Positions 39,943 to 51,042 of a DNA stretch of 64,000 nt are shown here, one piece after another (position 1 is the stretch's first letter; every line of letters starts with the position of its first letter). Origin of the DNA: Prorocentrum cordatum (taxonomy: Eukaryota > Sar > Dinophyceae > Prorocentrales > Prorocentraceae); NCBI GenBank assembly GCA_963575745.1, contig CAUYUJ010000936.1:340001-404000 (forward strand). The letters run 5' to 3'. The notes below the pieces were generated by a model. That model saw only the letters and a program-made list of their open reading frames with translations. It ran no database searches and had not been told where the DNA came from. The translations under genes and the position numbers were made by a program.

Positions 39943-40606
39943 TGTTGGGTGTTGAATCGGCGTCACCCCAACATCATACTGATACTGTGTGTGTGTGTGT
40001 GTGCGTCGCCCAGCCAGGGGCGACGCGCGCACCGAGAAACCTTTAGTACATGCGTCGTGGCGGGCGCTTCCTGGCCACACCGCTCGGGAAACGATGTGGT
40101 ACAAGATGGGTATACACTATATGCTTTGGTCGGACGCGCGCGCCTCCAAGGAAGACATATGATACTAGTATGTCCCTGCGCGGCCCACTGAAGACGAGGG
40201 CCCCCGATCCTCAAGAGAGGCAGAGAGGGCGCCTTGTGGCAGAGAGGGGCCCTGTGGCAGAGAGGGGAGGAAGGGGGAGGGGGGGTAGAGGGGGAGGAGG
40301 GGGAGGAACGTGCAACTAATGAGTCCGGCGCGCCCGGGCGCGCCGCGAGCCGCAGCCGCAGCGCCTCGCGCCACGCGGCCCCCGCGCCTCTCGCACACCC
40401 CGCGCCCCGCGGCCGTCGGCTCCCCGCGCCACGCGGCCCCCGCGGCCGTCGGCTCCAGAGCGTGACCCAGTGCTCCCCGGGGGCGCCCGCCCCGCAGCCT
40501 CTCGGCGGAGGGCGGCGGCGTACGTAACAGCGCGGCAGGCGCGCCCAGGGTGTGCCCGTGGTTCCCCGCGGTGGTCCCGCCGCTCGGGCTCGGGTGGGGC
40601 TCGCTC
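39943..40606. other. No assured gene; (TG)n and GC minisatellite
   Basis: A (GT)n run lies at 39985-40003. CCACGCGGCCCCCGCGGCCG-type blocks repeat at 40371-40455. No gene is seen. Confidence 0.4.
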
Positions 40607-40642
40607 GAACAGAGCGTGGGCGGGAAAGAGGGGGGTGACGAC

Positions 40643-40827
40643 CCCAGACCCCCTCGAGCAATGAAAAAATCACGACGAGAGGTTTTTCGCTATTTTCGGC
40701 CTCTGGGGACCCTCACCGGCCCTCAGGACCGTCAAAAAACGACTCAGGATGAAAAGCCGGTCCCGGGGAAGGGGTCCGGACCTCTGGGGGTCGCGTCATG
40801 AAAAAATCATGACGTCGGGGGTCTGGG
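40643..40827 (-). mobile_element. Family G element, reference copy
   Basis: 185 bases with ends CCCAGACCCCC and GGGGGTCTGGG. Contains ATGAAAAAATCACGACG, CTATTTTCGGCC, GACCGTCAAAAAACGACTC, GGTCCCGGGGAAGGGGTCCG and CATGAAAAAATCATGACG. The flanks share GAC or AC only. Confidence 0.85.
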
Positions 40828-40841
40828 ACTGGGGCTTAGTG

Positions 40842-41089
40842 CTTAGTGGGCCCTGGAAACGACAGGGCTGTTTTGTTACCGGTTCCGTGCTGCCGTTTTT
40901 TTACCGGTTCCGACGCCGTTTGTTTATCGGTTCCGTCGCCGTTTTTTGACCGGTTCCGGCTCCTGTTCCAATCCTGGAGCCTTTTTTTTGCCGTTTCCGG
41001 TCGCCGTCTTTTTACCGTTTCCATTTTCAACGGACTTTTATTTTGGAAACGGTGAAAAAACAGCCCTGCCGTTTCCGGAGCCCACTGAG
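40842..41089. mobile_element. Inverted-repeat element E
   Basis: Ends of about 38 bases are inverted (CTTAGTGGGCCCTGGAAACG left, GTTTCCGGAGCCCACTGAG right). The interior repeats ACCGGTTCCG and CCGTTTCC motifs. Flanks GCTTAGTG (40834-40841) and GTTTAGGG (41090-41097) agree at six of eight bases. Confidence 0.75.
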
Positions 41090-41260
41090 GTTTAGGGTGG
41101 GGGATCGCATGGCGGGGGGCAGGATATTTCCCGAGATTTCAGGGCGCCTCTTCTTGTTTCATCACGTCCCTGGCCCCCCCCCCCAAGGCCGCGCACATGC
41201 CGCCGGCCATGATTTGCACCCCCCCTCTTGGACGCCCCTCTCTTGGCCGCCCCAGAACAT

Positions 41261-41423
41261 CACCACCCACCAAACCACCCCAACCCAACCCGAAGGCTCA
41301 GATTTACCCTCGATTTCTAGTGGGGGGGGGTCGGGAAACATCGAAAAAACACGCGTGGAACCCTTACCCCCCCCAACCCGAAATTCGGGTCTTCGGGTTG
41401 GGTTGGGGTGGTCTGGTAGGTAG
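41261..41423. mobile_element. Inverted-repeat element F
   Basis: AACCACCCCAACCCAACCCG on the left is inverted as GGGTTGGGTTGGGGTGG on the right. The perfect 9-bp duplication CCAGAACAT (41252-41260 and 41424-41432) overlaps the end and target duplication of the family D element to its left. Confidence 0.85.
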
Positions 41424-41545
41424 CCAGAACATAGAAGCGTGTTCTGTTGGACGGCGGGCGGGTGCCCCCCTCCTGTCGGGGTATCGTATGACCCATCCCC
41501 ATCCCCATAGCCCTCGAGACCCTCACCAGATGTACCTCCCCAGTT

Positions 41546-41739
41546 TCGGGGGCGGAAAAGAGGGGGGTGATGACTAGGGGGGGGTGGATATCATGGCGTG
41601 GGCCATGATATTTCACCAGATCTCATGGCGCCTCTTCTTATTTCATTACGTCCCTGGCCCCCCCGCTGGGCCGCGCACGTGCCGCCGGTCATGATTTGCA
41701 CCCCCCCCTCTTGGACACCCCCCTCTTTGCCGCTCCCGA
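41546..41739. mobile_element. Family D element, copy 5
   Basis: It begins TCGGGGGCGGAAAAGAGG and ends CTTTGCCGCTCCCGA, with the perfect 5-bp duplication CAGTT (41541-41545 and 41740-41744). Confidence 0.92.
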
Positions 41740-41744
41740 CAGTT

Positions 41745-43115
41745 GGGGACAAACCCCTGGAGACCCGAAGGGGACGACCTACATCCCCACCCAGGGGGGC
41801 AAATCGGCCCGTGGGGCCCAGGGCACGCCGCGGGGGATGGGGATCGGTTGAACGATACTCATTCTGGGGTGACTCGCTTGGCTCCGGGAGCCCCCTAAAG
41901 ACTGGTCGGGCACGCCAGGGGATCCATGGACCCGCCGCGGAGGTTGCGCTGCAAGGCGCACCAAGTGGGTAGACCGCATCCCCCGGAGGCGCCAATACTG
42001 GCGGCCCCGCGCGAGCCGTTCTGTGAGGATGCCATATCCGCGAGGAATGAATGATAGGAGGGAGGGAGGGAGGACGCGTGATGTTTCCCAGGATCCCTTA
42101 CCTACGGCCCGCTGCCGGACCCTCGCCAAAGCCCTCCCCTTCTTCCCCCGAGTGAGGCCCATGCGGGCGTTCCCCACGGCATGTAAAGACGCCCGCTTCT
42201 CCGCTGCCTGCGAGGACCAGACCATCACGTGGCAGAACTTCGTGCGAGCCTACGAGGTGCCGCGCGCTGCGTGTCGTCCCGCGGTTGATGGAGACCCGAT
42301 CTCTGATCCGGAAACGTCCGCAAACCGTGATCCTTCGACTGGACGTCTCTTTCGAACATGCTTGGGCGCCCCTGCTGAGGGCACGACAGTTCACTGGCAA
42401 GGGGGGTGGTCGTGTCCCCCTGAGTGCGGGGCGGTGGCTGACATGAGAAGCGGAACGGCAATGGGAACGGGAGGGTCGTCGCTCCGGGAGCGGAGCCAGA
42501 GCGACCTTTTTGGTGGGCGTAGGCGCGCGCGAGAACGGGGAGATCGCGTCGTGCGCCCATCGGCCCGGCCTCCTCCAGGACACAACGTAATTCATTATTC
42601 AAAATTGTTCTGTCCCTGGCTCCCCTTCGTCTCGTCATCAGTTCTGTGTCAAAGCAGATTTGACTCCATCGACGATGCCCCGCTTGGCTCATTGTCTGGC
42701 AATGCGCAGTGACAGTGGCCACTGTACCTGCGGACTGGTGGGTGTGTTCTGGAAACTTACATCGAATATTTGCTGGCATCGTCTACGTGGACCGTCGCTG
42801 CGGGAGATTGGCTCGCAGTGGGCTTGAGTATACGTGGAGAGCCGATATCGCGTTCATTGTATGAGGCAGCGTGATGCCATCAGTCAAGCGTCTCATGCAT
42901 GTGTTCTCATGCATGTGTGTGGTTTCTCGCCAGGCTCTGGTGTCCGCCCTCTCCCCCGATGACTTCTCCTCCCCATCCCGCTCCTCGCTCCCATTCCCCA
43001 CTGATCCCTCCCTCCTCCCCCCAGCCCGAACATTCTTGTCCCGCCGTAGGCGCTGCTGACCGCAGAGAAGATGCGCTGCATTGGCGATCTGGAGTGCCGC
43101 TGCCAGCGTGAACAG
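41745..43115. other. Mostly unique sequence with one weak exon candidate
   Basis: At 42189-42256 the plus frame reads DARFSAACEDQTITWQNFV then RAYE, between GTAAAG (possible acceptor) and GAG/GTGCC (possible donor), with G/C-rich third positions. No family match. The rest of the interval shows nothing recognisable. Confidence 0.25.
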
Positions 43116-43121
43116 ACGACT

Positions 43122-43330
43122 GAGGAGGAGGAGGAGGAGGAGGAGGAGGAGGAGGAGGAGGAGGAGGTGCAGGAGGAGGAGGAGGAGGTGCAGGAGGAGG
43201 AGGAGGAGGAGCAGAACGACGAAGGATACGGACAGAGGGGGGGGGGGGAAGAGGGAAGGGAGGAGGAGCAAGGGGGAGGACTGGGAGGAGGGTGAGGAAG
43301 GCGGCGGGGAGGAGGAGGAAGGGGAGGACA
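43122..43330. repeat. (GAG)n array
   Basis: GAG triplets with GTG and GCA variants and a G10-like run near 43240; grades into GGGCGGGCGAGG sequence. Confidence 0.9.
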
Positions 43331-43424
43331 GGGGCGGGCGAGGACCGGCGGGGTGGAGGGGCCGGTGGGTGGGGAGGGCGGAGGACAGGGGCGGAGGAGG
43401 CGCGGGCGGCGGCCGCAAAGGTAC

Positions 43425-43560
43425 GCCTTCAAGTACTTCGCGCGGGGCTCCGGGCGCATCCAGGCCGCGCCTCGGCCCGCAGCTTTCCCGCGGCAGCACG
43501 CGAGAGCGCACCGTGCGGGCCCGTTCGCTGGCGCCGGGAGCTCGCTGCAGGGCGCCATGG
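43425..43560 (+). CDS. Weak exon candidate
   Basis: The frame reads YAFKYFARGSGRIQAA and continues with Ala, His and Arg residues to LQGAMAPPW, with G/C-rich third positions. A CAAAG/GTACG boundary at the left could be a splice site. The family is unknown and the reverse strand is also open, so confidence is low. Confidence 0.22.
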
Positions 43561-43604
43561 CGCCTCCATGGAGACAAGTCGCGACGGACAGCTTCGGTTT
43601 TTTT

Positions 43605-43762
43605 TCAGGAGGGAAAGAACACACAGACACAACGAATCCTAGATTCCCCAGAAATAGGGGAAACCATGGGAAGTGGCGGGGGAGACGAAAACCCCAAACA
43701 TCTGGGAAGATATTGGGAATATCTTTATTTGTGTGTATGTATTTGTGTGTCCTGGGGCCCCT
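43605..43762. mobile_element. Family X repeat, copy 2
   Basis: Begins TCAGGAGGGAAAGAACACAC and ends TTTGTGTGTCCTGGGGCCCC; about 160 bases, close to copy 1. The run GGTTTTTTTTCAG in front resembles a 3' splice site. Confidence 0.65.
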
Positions 43763-44440
43763 TCATACTCTTTTTCATGATTTCTCCCATCCGTCCTATC
43801 CCGTCTCACTCAGTCTCCGATTCCTCTCAGCACCAATCACATACCATGCCGCACTTTCGATGATGTGCCCCAGGGATTGGCATTGCAGTGCAGTCTGGAT
43901 AAAGGGAAAGGGTATGCATTCAAGCACCCCGCCCGCTCGCCTGGGTTTGAATGCCCATGTCACCCTCCTCTGGCCTCTTACTTCGAGCTCTGCTCCTACT
44001 TCGGTCTGACACCCACTCCTTCTTGCAGATTCTCCATCGTTCCTCACCCTGCTGACCCGCCTCCTCGGTTCCCCTTTCCTACTATCGCTCATTCCCAGAG
44101 GTCTGTGGCACACGAGGTTCTCAGCGGATCCCCGCCCCGAACTGTCCCCCCCTTTACATTGCCTCCGGTGCGGGGAGGCGGGAGATCCCAGGGCGGTGGA
44201 TTGTCCGAGCGGAGGAGAAGGAGGAGGAAGAGGAGGAGGAGGAGGGGAAGAATGGGTGTATTAGACGAGCAGGAAGCTACGATAGTGAAGTGGTATGGTC
44301 TAAGGTTTCCCAGGGTTCGACGGTTTCTTGATCCTCCGCACAGGCTGCAGAATCGAGGGCCGCCTGATTCCAGACATCCCTGAACTCCTGGAACGTATCC
44401 TGAGCTAACCGCATCATGACATCATTCTCGTCGTTGTGGA
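43763..44440. other. No recognisable gene
   Basis: Unique sequence of average composition with a short GAG tract at 44216-44250. Confidence 0.4.
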
Positions 44441-44445
44441 GCGAC

Positions 44446-44690
44446 GACCCACCCGCGACTCACCCGCGACCCGCCCGCGTCCCACCCGCGACCTACCCCG
44501 CGATCCACCCGCGACCCAGCCCAAGATTCGTCCGCGACCCGCGCGCGAGCCACCCGCGACCCACCGCGCGACCCATCCGGCGACCCATCTGGCGACCCAC
44601 CCCGCGACCCACCCGCGACCCACCCGCGACCCACCCGCGACCCGCTCGCGACCCACCGGCGACTCGCCTGGGGCCCAGCCACGACGCACC
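44446..44690. repeat. 11-bp minisatellite (CGCGACCCACC)n
   Basis: About 20 units of 10-12 bases with small variations. Confidence 0.9.
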
Positions 44691-44734
44691 CCGCGCCCGC
44701 CCCCCCACTCCGCAACTGCGGGGTGCTGCGTACC

Positions 44735-44850
44735 TCTGGTGGTGATTCGTCCGCGACACAGGCCCGCGGGAGTCTGGCCCCCCCCCCCCGGGGGACCGGC
44801 TCCTCATCCTGAGCTTCCATTTGACGGTCCCGCGACCAAGGAACACACTC
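44735..44850 (+). mobile_element. Family G element fragment
   Basis: GGACCGGCTCCTCATCCTGA followed by TTTGACGGTCCCG matches family G read in the orientation of the phosphatase intron; ends not clear. Confidence 0.5.
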
Positions 44851-44939
44851 CTCGAGGCAGCAGGCCCTGAACAGCTGCACACGGTTCGCTTAGATGCTCG
44901 TTCTGGGGACCTTTTTCGAAGGGCCACCGAACGGATCTG

Positions 44940-45065
44940 GTCGACTCCAGTTCGACTCCAGTTCGACTCGAGTTCGATTCAAGTTCGACTCGGGTTCGAC
45001 TCGGGTTCGACTCGGATTCGACTCAAGATCGACTCGAGTCGACGGACGTTCGACGCAGCTTCGAC
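44940..45065. repeat. GTTCGACTCGG minisatellite
   Basis: About ten 12-base units built on TTCGACTC. Confidence 0.85.
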
Positions 45066-45258
45066 GCACGAGTGGAGCGGGTGGCTTCAGGAAGGCCCCT
45101 AAGATGAGCAGCTCAGTTCACGATAGGTGGGCCAGCATGAAGCACCACGGTGGACCACCGCTGTCAGGGCCCCAGGGTTCTCACACTGGGCTTTCTCGAA
45201 AATAGTTGCATCGCCCCTGCTTGCAAGCTGCTCAGGGAAAAGCTGCACGTCACTATTC

Positions 45259-45387
45259 TTGAGTCGGGCCTGTCCCTCTGCAGGAGGGACGACTGTTTGA
45301 ATATTTGTTTGGCATGTTTTTCCATATTTGTTTGGTATTTCTCACTTTCGTCCAAAGTCCCCTGGTAGGGGGACGTGCCCGGCCTAA
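45259..45387. mobile_element. Family A element, copy 5
   Basis: Left TTGAGTCGGGCCTGTCCC, right GGGGGACGTGCCCGGCCTAA. Flanks CACTATTC (45251-45258) and CACCATTC (45388-45395) match at seven of eight bases. The core is shortened; 129 bases. Confidence 0.85.
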
Positions 45388-45599
45388 CACCATTCCTTGG
45401 TGGTGCCAGGGTCGAAGGGCACCTGGCCGTCGCTCGTGGGCCCCCCCCCCCTCTCTGGCCCAGCCAGGTGTCGACTCTCGAGAAGGCGTTCCGCGAGGCC
45501 AGCCAAAGCCTGCCCCCCTCCACCCGCATCCTCTGTTTGCGTTGCAGCTTCGGGGGGCCTCGCCCGCCCCCCAAATCGGTCTTTTCTGGTGCCCGCCGC

Positions 45600-45720
45600 G
45601 GGCTCGATGTGGACTCGACGTGGACTTGGCGTGGATTCCACGCGGATTCCACACGGATTCGACACGGATCCGACGAGTCAGACATGGATTCGACACGCAT
45701 CCGACGCAAAACTAGGGCCG
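45600..45720. repeat. GGATTCGACAC minisatellite
   Basis: Roughly ten 12-base units (GGACTCGACGT, GGATTCCACGC, GGATTCGACAC). Confidence 0.85.
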
Positions 45721-46435
45721 CGACGGGACAGAGAAGGTCTTCCGAGTATGCAACACAATTGTTTGTTTCGTTTTCTCTCTCTCTCTCTCTCTCTCTCCAC
45801 GGGCGCCCCGGAGGGGGGCAGGAGGGGGACACGAGGACAGGGGTGTGTGGATAGTAGGCCCGGGGCCGTGGCATCTTCGGACGGGACTGGGACGAGGACA
45901 CATCCGTTCTGGACCGTTCGGGAACGCTCTCAGAGCGTTGCGGAATGCTCTGAGACGGCCGCGAAGCCCGACGCATCCTCCAGAGTGGCCAGATCTCAGA
46001 GGCTCTCGATTCATCCGCACCCGAACTTGTTCTCGTCCTGGTTTTGCCTTACACTTTCCAGATTTCATGGCACCCTCTTCCTTCAGCGGCACCGCAACGG
46101 ATACTCACACTAACGGGTACGTTGAATGTTTGCCCAAAGTTGTTTTTCACGGCCCCTTTGTGGCATTGCAGCGTTGCCCACGTCGGGAGTGGCTGGGTTC
46201 GCCGCGTGTCGCTGGCCAAAGCGCCTGTTTGTGGCGTTCCCGTCAGAGGGTCGGCGGATTTCTCTTGCAGCGCGCCCCCGGCCCGTGCCGCGATGCGCAC
46301 CCCCTCCCTCTCCTTTTCTACTGGCCCCCGCCGGCGCCGCGCCCGATCTCTCCGCGCTCTCTCTCTCGGGTGCCCGCAGCCCGCCGCCCTCGGCGGGCCC
46401 TGCTGCATGCAGGGCCACCCGCGATCCGCTCCAGT
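45721..46435. other. No recognisable gene; short (CT)n
   Basis: A (CT)n run lies at 45775-45797; the rest is unique. Confidence 0.4.
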
Positions 46436-46800
46436 GCGCTGCGCCTCTTGGGAGCGAGCCCTCCTGGGGCGTCTTGGAGCCCTCCCGGGGGCGCCTTGGA
46501 GCCCTCCTGGGGCGTCTTGGAGCCCTCTCTGGGAGGCTCGAGGTCCTCCTCGACCGCCTTGGGGGCCTCTTTGGGGGGCCCCTCGTCCCGTCTCGGGGCC
46601 CCTCTTTTGGCTCGCAGAAGCTCACGCGATCTGCGCCGGAAACCCCCGGGGGGGCACGCGGCAGCGCCCCGAGAGATGGGAGAGCGGCGGGCCCGGGCCC
46701 CCCCCACACAGAAGCCTCGGGAGCGAGGAGCGAGGCTCGGAGGACGAGGCTGAGGGCCCCTGGACGCGCGCAGACACCCTGCCCGAGGGCACGGTGGCGG
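46436..46800. mobile_element. Family K element, right part
   Basis: A GGGGCGTCTTGGAGCCCTC minisatellite is followed by GAGGGCACGGTGGCGG, the right terminus of family K. Confidence 0.6.
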
Positions 46801-47400
46801 GTCTTCCCTCCTGCTCTACATACAAGGCACATCGGGCTCCATCTGGCCCGGGTCGTGCCGTCACGGCTGCACCGTGTTTTGTCTGTCCGCGTGCTGTGAT
46901 CGTCCACTCCGTGCACGGTCTGCTGCACACTCTTGGTCATGTCTCCTTGATGTTGCAATAGATTGCATGTGCGTTGTGTCGTGCGTTCTTTTTGCGGGTC
47001 TGAATTCATGTGGCATGTTCGTATCGCTTGTGTTTTCTTCCGTGAGAGCGTGGAATACTATTGAATTGTTTTGTGTTGTGTATTAATATGTTTAATTATC
47101 TGCTGTAGGGTAAGCTGTTTGTTTGCTGCATTCTAGTATCTTACGCTCCTCTGGGTTCTGGTATTCTCTGTAAGGGCTTCGCCCCCTGCCGCCGGCCCCC
47201 TCTCTCGGATAATGGGCTATGCAAGAGCTAAGTCATAAGGCCTCGGCGCCGCCGTGAAGCAGCATCGGCAAGAGAGATCAAGACTCTGATAAGATTGTTG
47301 AACTCAGTGCTGCATTTTGAACCTGCCCCCGTATGCTGTGCACTGAGGTTTCCCACATAATTTCGGACATGTGGTAAATCCCATGGGTTGTTCGACCATG
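46801..47400. other. No recognisable gene
   Basis: TG-rich sequence around 46960-47110, no gene-like frame. Confidence 0.4.
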
Positions 47401-47404
47401 ACCC

Positions 47405-48330
47405 TGCTGATCTGCGTGAGAGGTGCCGCCGAATTTCAACAATCTTGCTAACCCCATAGGTTTTTCGACCCTGATTCCGCCGATCTGCGTGAGGAGTGCC
47501 GCCGAATTTAGAAATGTGGCAAATCCCATGAGTTATTCGACCCTGACTCCGCCGATTTGCGTGAGTGCCTCCGATTTTCAGAAATGTGGCAAATCCCGTT
47601 GGTTTTTCGACCCTGACTCCGCCGATCTGCGTGAGGGGTGCCGCCGAATTTCAGAAATGTGGCAACTCCCGCTGGTTTTTCGACCCTGACCCTGCTGATC
47701 TGCGTGAGGGGTGCTGCCGAATTTCAGAAATGCGGCAAATCTCATGAGTTGTTCGACCGATCTGCGTGAGGGGTGCCGCCGAATGTCAAACATGTGGCAA
47801 AGGCAATTGGTTTTTCAACCCTGACTCCGCCGATCTGCGTGAGGGGTGCCGCCGGATTTCAAACATGTTTCAAACCCATAGGTTTTTCGACCCTGACTCC
47901 GCCGATCTGCGTGAGGAGTGCCGCCGAATTCAGACATGTAACAAGTCCCATGAGTTGTTGGACCCTGACTCCGCCGATCTGCGTGAGGGGGGGGGGCCGA
48001 GTTTTTAGAAATGTAGCACATCCCATTGGTTTTTCGACCCTCACTCCGCCGATCTGCGTGAGGAGTGCCGCCGAATTTAGAAATGTGAAAATCCCATGAG
48101 TTATTCGACCCTGACACCGCCGATCTGCGTGAGTGCCTCCGATTTTCAGAAATGTGGCAAATCCCGTTGGTTTTTCGACCCTGACTCCGCCGATCTGCGT
48201 GAGGGGTGGTGGCGAATTTCAGAAATGTGGCAAATCCAATGTGTTTTTGCACCCTGACCCCGCCGATCTGCGTGAGGGGTGCCGTCGAATTTTAGAAATG
48301 TGGCAAATCCCATGTCATTGGATCCTGACC
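47405..48330. repeat. 73-bp satellite, ~12-13 units
   Basis: The unit contains CTGACTCCGCCGATCTGCGT, GAGGGGTGCCGCCGAATTTC, AGAAATGTGGCAAATCCC and GGTTTTTCGACC. Clean neighbouring units start 73 bases apart (47613 and 47686). Some units have lost internal blocks. Confidence 0.93.
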
Positions 48331-48560
48331 CCGCCGAACCAGGGTGCTTTTCGGCTCCCCCCATTCGCGCGGTCTACAACACGGGACAGTAAGCAACAAG
48401 AAGCAGAATTGTAACAGTGGAACCTGGAAACTAGAACTGGGGCAGGGAGCAGCAAACCTTTGCCCTACAGCCTGGTGGCCCCACAAGGGGGCCGGCGGAT
48501 TCCTCACGTGCGGTATATCGAACTATTCTATCATATAAAGTCGGTGTTGTCGCGACACAG
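48331..48560. other. Spacer between two satellites
   Basis: Unique sequence; nothing recognised. Confidence 0.4.
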
Positions 48561-49610
48561 TAGAAGGCCAAGGATCGCATGGCATGCTCGGGTACGGTAT
48601 GGTCTATTCTGGTCTGCCCCGCTCTGTCACAGTACGATTATGTTTGTATGGTATGATGTGTGCTGTGATGATGTGTCATGATATGCTCAGGGCAGTCATG
48701 GTATGCTATGTTCGTGTATGATGTCTTCGGCGATGCTGTGTTATGCTGTACCGTGTTTATTATGGACTGCTAGATTATGTTATATAATGGTATTCCTTGT
48801 CAGTTGTTTTAGCCCTTTGGGATGAAGCTATATTCATTGCCGTACACTCGAGCACATGATTAAGACATCTTTCCCAACCTGCAAGGATTTGGGCCCCGTT
48901 CCTTGAGCGCGTTCGCCCGTCCAGCATGGCACCAGACATCGGCCCAGGCTTAATTTAGAAGCTTCAAGGAAGCTGACCCAGATTTCTTACATGTGAAGTT
49001 CCATGGCCATTTGTTCTGATGTAGTGGCTGCAGTTGTGGACCAATTCTGTAATGGTCTGCCTTTCTGTTATGGTGTACTCCGTCATGCCCCGCTCCGTCA
49101 CAGTATGTTTAAGTCTGTGATGGTATTGTATGTTATGTGGTTTGTTTGTTTGGTCATGAGATTGTATGCGATACCGTGTGTTTGTATGGTACGCCGTCTT
49201 ATGTGATGCGATGTTGTGTTAGGGAATGCCCGAGTTAGGATAGGTTGTCCTGTAATGCGATGTGATGAGGGTATGGCTCAACTACGGAATCGTATTTTAT
49301 GTGTTGTGGGATGCCCTGTCATAGTGGCAGAAGTCGTATATCAATTCGGCTCGATCATGCTATGGTTTTGTATCGTGCACTACGGTATGATTCACCATGT
49401 TGTTGTACGAGTGTATATGGTAGTGTTCGTCGTACCTGTGAAGTTATCTTATGTTATGTTATGTTATGTCATGTAAGTGTAGTATGTTATGTCATAGCCT
49501 GGTCATTACAGTATGTGTTAATATGGTATACTCTGCTCTGCGCTATTCGATCGTTGTATGTTTGTCCTGCTGTCATGCTCTATGTGTGAGTTTTTGCTGT
49601 GCGCTCTTGG
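48561..49610. repeat. Degenerate TG-rich 5-bp satellite
   Basis: TGTTATGTTATGTCATG-type sequence related to 22081-23945, interrupted by a unique block at about 48800-49000. Confidence 0.75.
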
Positions 49611-49679
49611 TGTCGATTCTTCATGCCTCGTTGCTCATTCGTCGTGGCGGCTGGCGGGGCTGTCTGGTACGCAGAGAGC

Positions 49680-49925
49680 CGTCATTCGTCGAGGTCGCAA
49701 GTTGGGTCACTTAGGGATTCTCGGGATCCCTTGGGGTCTGGCGACCTCGGTATGATGTCACCATTCGTCGAGGACGTGAGGCGGGACATTCAAGGGCACT
49801 CCGGATCTTGTGGAGTCTGGCGACCGCGGTATGCTGTCGTTCTTCGTCGAGGACGTGAGGTGGGATAATCACGATACTCGGGGACACTCGGGATCCTGCG
49901 GGGTTTGGCGACAGCGGCTTGCAGG
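49680..49925. repeat. 79-bp tandem repeat, three units
   Basis: ATTCGTCGAGG (or CTTCGTCGAGG) starts at 49684, 49763 and 49842. Each unit also has GGGATCC or GGATCTTG and GTCTGGCGAC. Confidence 0.85.
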
Positions 49926-50194
49926 GCACATCTTCCTTTATTATCTAACAGCCCCAACCTGTACGCTGGGGAACTACAACTGTACCCAAACCATATCAGC
50001 AAGATGAGTAGGTTAGCTCCCCGTGGTGTGAGTCAAAGTGTCGCCAGGCATACCCGGAACAGCACACGAGCCGACCTGCGATAGGCACATTCATGCAGCG
50101 AGCCGTGGCCTGAAAGAGGAAGCGAGCGTGCTGGTTGCGACTATTTCTCGAGGCCCCACGGCCACCAATACTGCAGAGAAAGGAGGCGAGGGGG

Positions 50195-50305
50195 GGGGGC
50201 CGAGGAGGCGGAGGAGGAGGAGGAGGCGGAGGAGGAGGAGGAGGAGGAGGAGGAGGAGGGGGAGAAGGAGGAGGGGGAGGAGGACGAGGAGGAGGAGTAT
50301 TTGGG
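50195..50305. repeat. (GAG)n array
   Basis: GAG triplets with GCG and GAC variants. Confidence 0.9.
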
Positions 50306-50411
50306 GGGGGCGCGCGTGCAGCTCTGCAGCGGGACCTCCGCTTCCAAAACAACGCAGGCGGAGCCCTGCGCCCGAGCCCGTTGCCATGCCCCTGCCGCAA
50401 GAGATGTGCTT

Positions 50412-50536
50412 GGCATCGCTCGGACGTGTGCATTTTTCCTTCGGCGAGGACCATCGAGGAGCATCCTGGATCATTTCGCGGAACAACCACGCACGAAGCC
50501 GAAAACAACACAGGAAATGGACGTCCAAGCGATGGC
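50412..50536. mobile_element. Family H element, copy 4
   Basis: Ends GGCATCGCTCGGACGTGTGC and GGACGTCCAAGCGATGGC are inverted repeats; the core GGCGAGGACCATCGAGGAGC is the same as in the other copies. Confidence 0.8.
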
Positions 50537-50679
50537 CAGCGAGGCGCCGCTGCCCCTGCACAGCACGTGGCGCCCACCGCGCGCACGAGCCTTGCCGCGC
50601 GGCCAGCGCCGCCGAGCCGGGATCGGCGCCCGGCGTGGCCGCCCCGAGCGCGCACTTTGGTTCGTTCTCATGGCCGTTT

Positions 50680-50734
50680 CGCCGTCGTCGTCTCCCGGCG
50701 CTCCTCCGCGCCGTCGCCGTCGTCGTCGCCGTCA

Positions 50735-50766
<32 letters not shown>

Positions 50767-50935
50767 GTCGGCGTCGTCGGCGGCGTCGTCGTCGTCGTCG
50801 TCCTCGTCCAGCCACCTGCGCCTCATCCTGCTCCGCTTCGGCACTTACTCACTCACTCTATCTCTCCTTCTCTCTCTCTCTCTCTTTCACTCTATACCTC
50901 TCTCTCTCTCTCTCCCTGTCTTGCTCTCTGTGTCT
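50680..50935. repeat. (CGT)n array followed by (TC)n
   Basis: GTCGTCGCCGTCACCGTCGC-type triplets to about 50810, then TCTCTCTC at 50855-50930. A short possible exon follows (50978-51027, CQICPISFSDEEVSGMIAR if read from two codons earlier), too short to assign. Confidence 0.8.
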
Positions 50936-51042
50936 TCCACGGCACGCCCCTCCAAACTTGCTGCGACCCCGTGCCAGATCTGCCCGATCAGCTTCTCGGA
51001 CGAGGAGGTCTCGGGGATGATAGCGAGGCTCCGGGGCGAGGG

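Larger units (their letters stand above)
40612..41254. mobile_element. Family D element carrying two nested elements
   Basis: The left end GGGCGGGAAAGAGGGGGGTG and right end CTTGGCCGCCCCA are family D. GAACA flanks both sides (40607-40611 and 41255-41259). Family G (40643-40827) and element E (40842-41089) lie inside, so 643 bases replace the usual 195. Confidence 0.75.

Noticed and set aside
47405-48330. CRISPR-like regular repeats
   Set aside because: Units are contiguous 73-mers with no unique spacers and no cas genes; this is a tandem satellite in eukaryotic DNA.
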